Below are positions 63,434-64,000 of a DNA stretch of 64,000 bases, piece after piece. Position numbers and translations under genes: made by a program. Under the pieces are notes generated by a model. The model had not been told where the DNA came from, did no database searches, and was given only the letters and a program-made list of their open reading frames with translations. The stretch is from Psychrobacter luti (GTDB lineage: Bacteria > Pseudomonadota > Gammaproteobacteria > Pseudomonadales > Moraxellaceae). Position 1 is the first letter of the stretch, and the number at the start of each line of letters is the position of its first letter. The stretch spans positions 310,001 to 374,000 of the forward strand of contig NZ_JACHXL010000001.1 of the NCBI RefSeq assembly GCF_014192115.1, read 5' to 3'.

Positions 63434-64000
63434 TTAACTTATCCAGCCCAGATATATCGCTAAATGTCCAAAAGGCGCGGCGATTAGAATGCTAAGCACC
63501 ACTCGCTCAAACCAAATGATGACCATCTTAGGCACTGATAACGGAATTTCAGTTGCCAATACACAAGGAATCATCGCTGAAAAGAATAGCACGCTACTAA
63601 TAGAGACGACTCCTGCCACATAGCGGGTCAAGACCTCAGCTTCCGTTAGCAGGAGTGCAGGCAAGAACATCTCAGCCAGTCCCGCTGACATACCTTTTGC
63701 AGCCTCTAATGGCTCAGGCATACCGGTTATCCAAGTGAATGGATACAAGAGCAAACCTAAGGCATCAAACACTGGCGTATATTTGGCCAGTAATAAACCA
63801 GTCAACCCTACCGCGATAATAGAAGGCACAATCGCAGCTGCCATCGTCAGACCATCTCGAAAGTTTGACCACATAATTTGTTTGAGGTCAGTCGCACGGC
63901 GTGAAGTGGCTAGTCCTAAATGGTAAGCTGCTGCTAAGCGATTGCCTTGTTGGTTGTCCAAGTCTAGACGCTCAACGCTATCATCAAAACCTCGAATAGG
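63434..64000 (-). CDS. YjiH/nucleoside-recognition (Gate) membrane protein, 5' end outside window
   Basis: The C-terminal ~189 residues are visible; the frame stays open to the window edge, so the start is further right. Four or five helices with the Gate-domain pattern, including LTMAAAIVPSIIAVGLTGLL, GMSAGLAEMFLPALLLTEAE and VVSISSVLFFSAMIPCVLAT. Such proteins are found in some hut loci and are presumed to help transport, but no substrate is proven. It lies 90 bp before hutH on the same strand and is probably cotranscribed. Confidence 0.8.
   Translation of the reverse strand, partial: PIRGFDDSVERLDLDNQQGNRLAAAYHLGLATSRRATDLKQIMWSNFRDGLTMAAAIVPSIIAVGLTGLLLAKYTPVFDALGLLLYPFTWITGMPEPLEAAKGMSAGLAEMFLPALLLTEAEVLTRYVAGVVSISSVLFFSAMIPCVLATEIPLSVPKMVIIWFERVVLSILIAAPFGHLAIYLGWIS

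Overview
The window looks like chromosomal DNA of a gammaproteobacterium of the Moraxellaceae, most likely Psychrobacter. This is inferred from gene content and protein style (AniA-type NirK with a cytochrome tail, Hag-like trimeric autotransporter, pst-pho layout, Moraxella/Acinetobacter-type lipid A genes), not from a database search. The DNA is moderately AT-rich. No rRNA, tRNA, CRISPR array or complete insertion sequence was seen.

Layout. (1) 1-6463: 3' part of a very large trimeric autotransporter adhesin. (2) 6684-10218: UspA protein, an AT-rich 1.1-kb gap, and a CoA-transferase. (3) 10415-14057: copper nitrite reductase block (SCO copper chaperone, NirV-like protein, NirK fused to cytochrome c), with an NsrR-like palindrome upstream. 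(4) 14420-17837: DedA protein, two lipoproteins and a bestrophin-like channel. (5) 18113-25842: phosphate block pstSCAB-phoU divergent from phoB-phoR. Pho boxes lie in the divergent spacer, and several spacers hold degenerate short tandem repeats of exact period. (6) 25887-31842: a six-gene minus-strand operon, otsB-otsA followed by an acyl-CoA dehydrogenase-like protein, a PIG-L deacetylase, a methyltransferase and a glycosyltransferase. This is the best candidate for an undescribed pathway. (7) 32177-33316: M14 carboxypeptidase. (8) 33317-36040: three small exported proteins between diverged inverted repeats. (9) 36041-42585: a minus-strand redox/metal operon (cytochrome b561, two-component system, PepSY protein, small membrane protein, ApbE, ferric-reductase-like protein, VIT1 transporter). 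(10) 42853-49301: envelope lipid block (eptA, two-component system, dgkA, two PAP2 phosphatases). (11) 49538-52112: parvulin, TruC, a decayed IS3 fragment and an orphan ABC ATPase. (12) 52649-59123: K+ uptake (TrkH/TrkA type), two lipoproteins, and a PhoX-type phosphatase with its own Pho box. (13) 59283-64000: hutI, hutG, hutH and a YjiH-like membrane protein cut by the window edge; hutU is not present.

Working together. PhoB/PhoR probably controls both the Pst importer and PhoX. An NO-sensing repressor probably controls nirK. Both envelope two-component systems sit beside direct repeats of the PmrA/QseB form (TTAAG-like hexamers 5 bp apart), which ties each regulator to its neighbours: eptA and dgkA for one, cytochrome b561 and the PepSY gene for the other. 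Functions are assigned by recognising motifs and family features in the translated sequence. Operator calls are pattern matches by eye.
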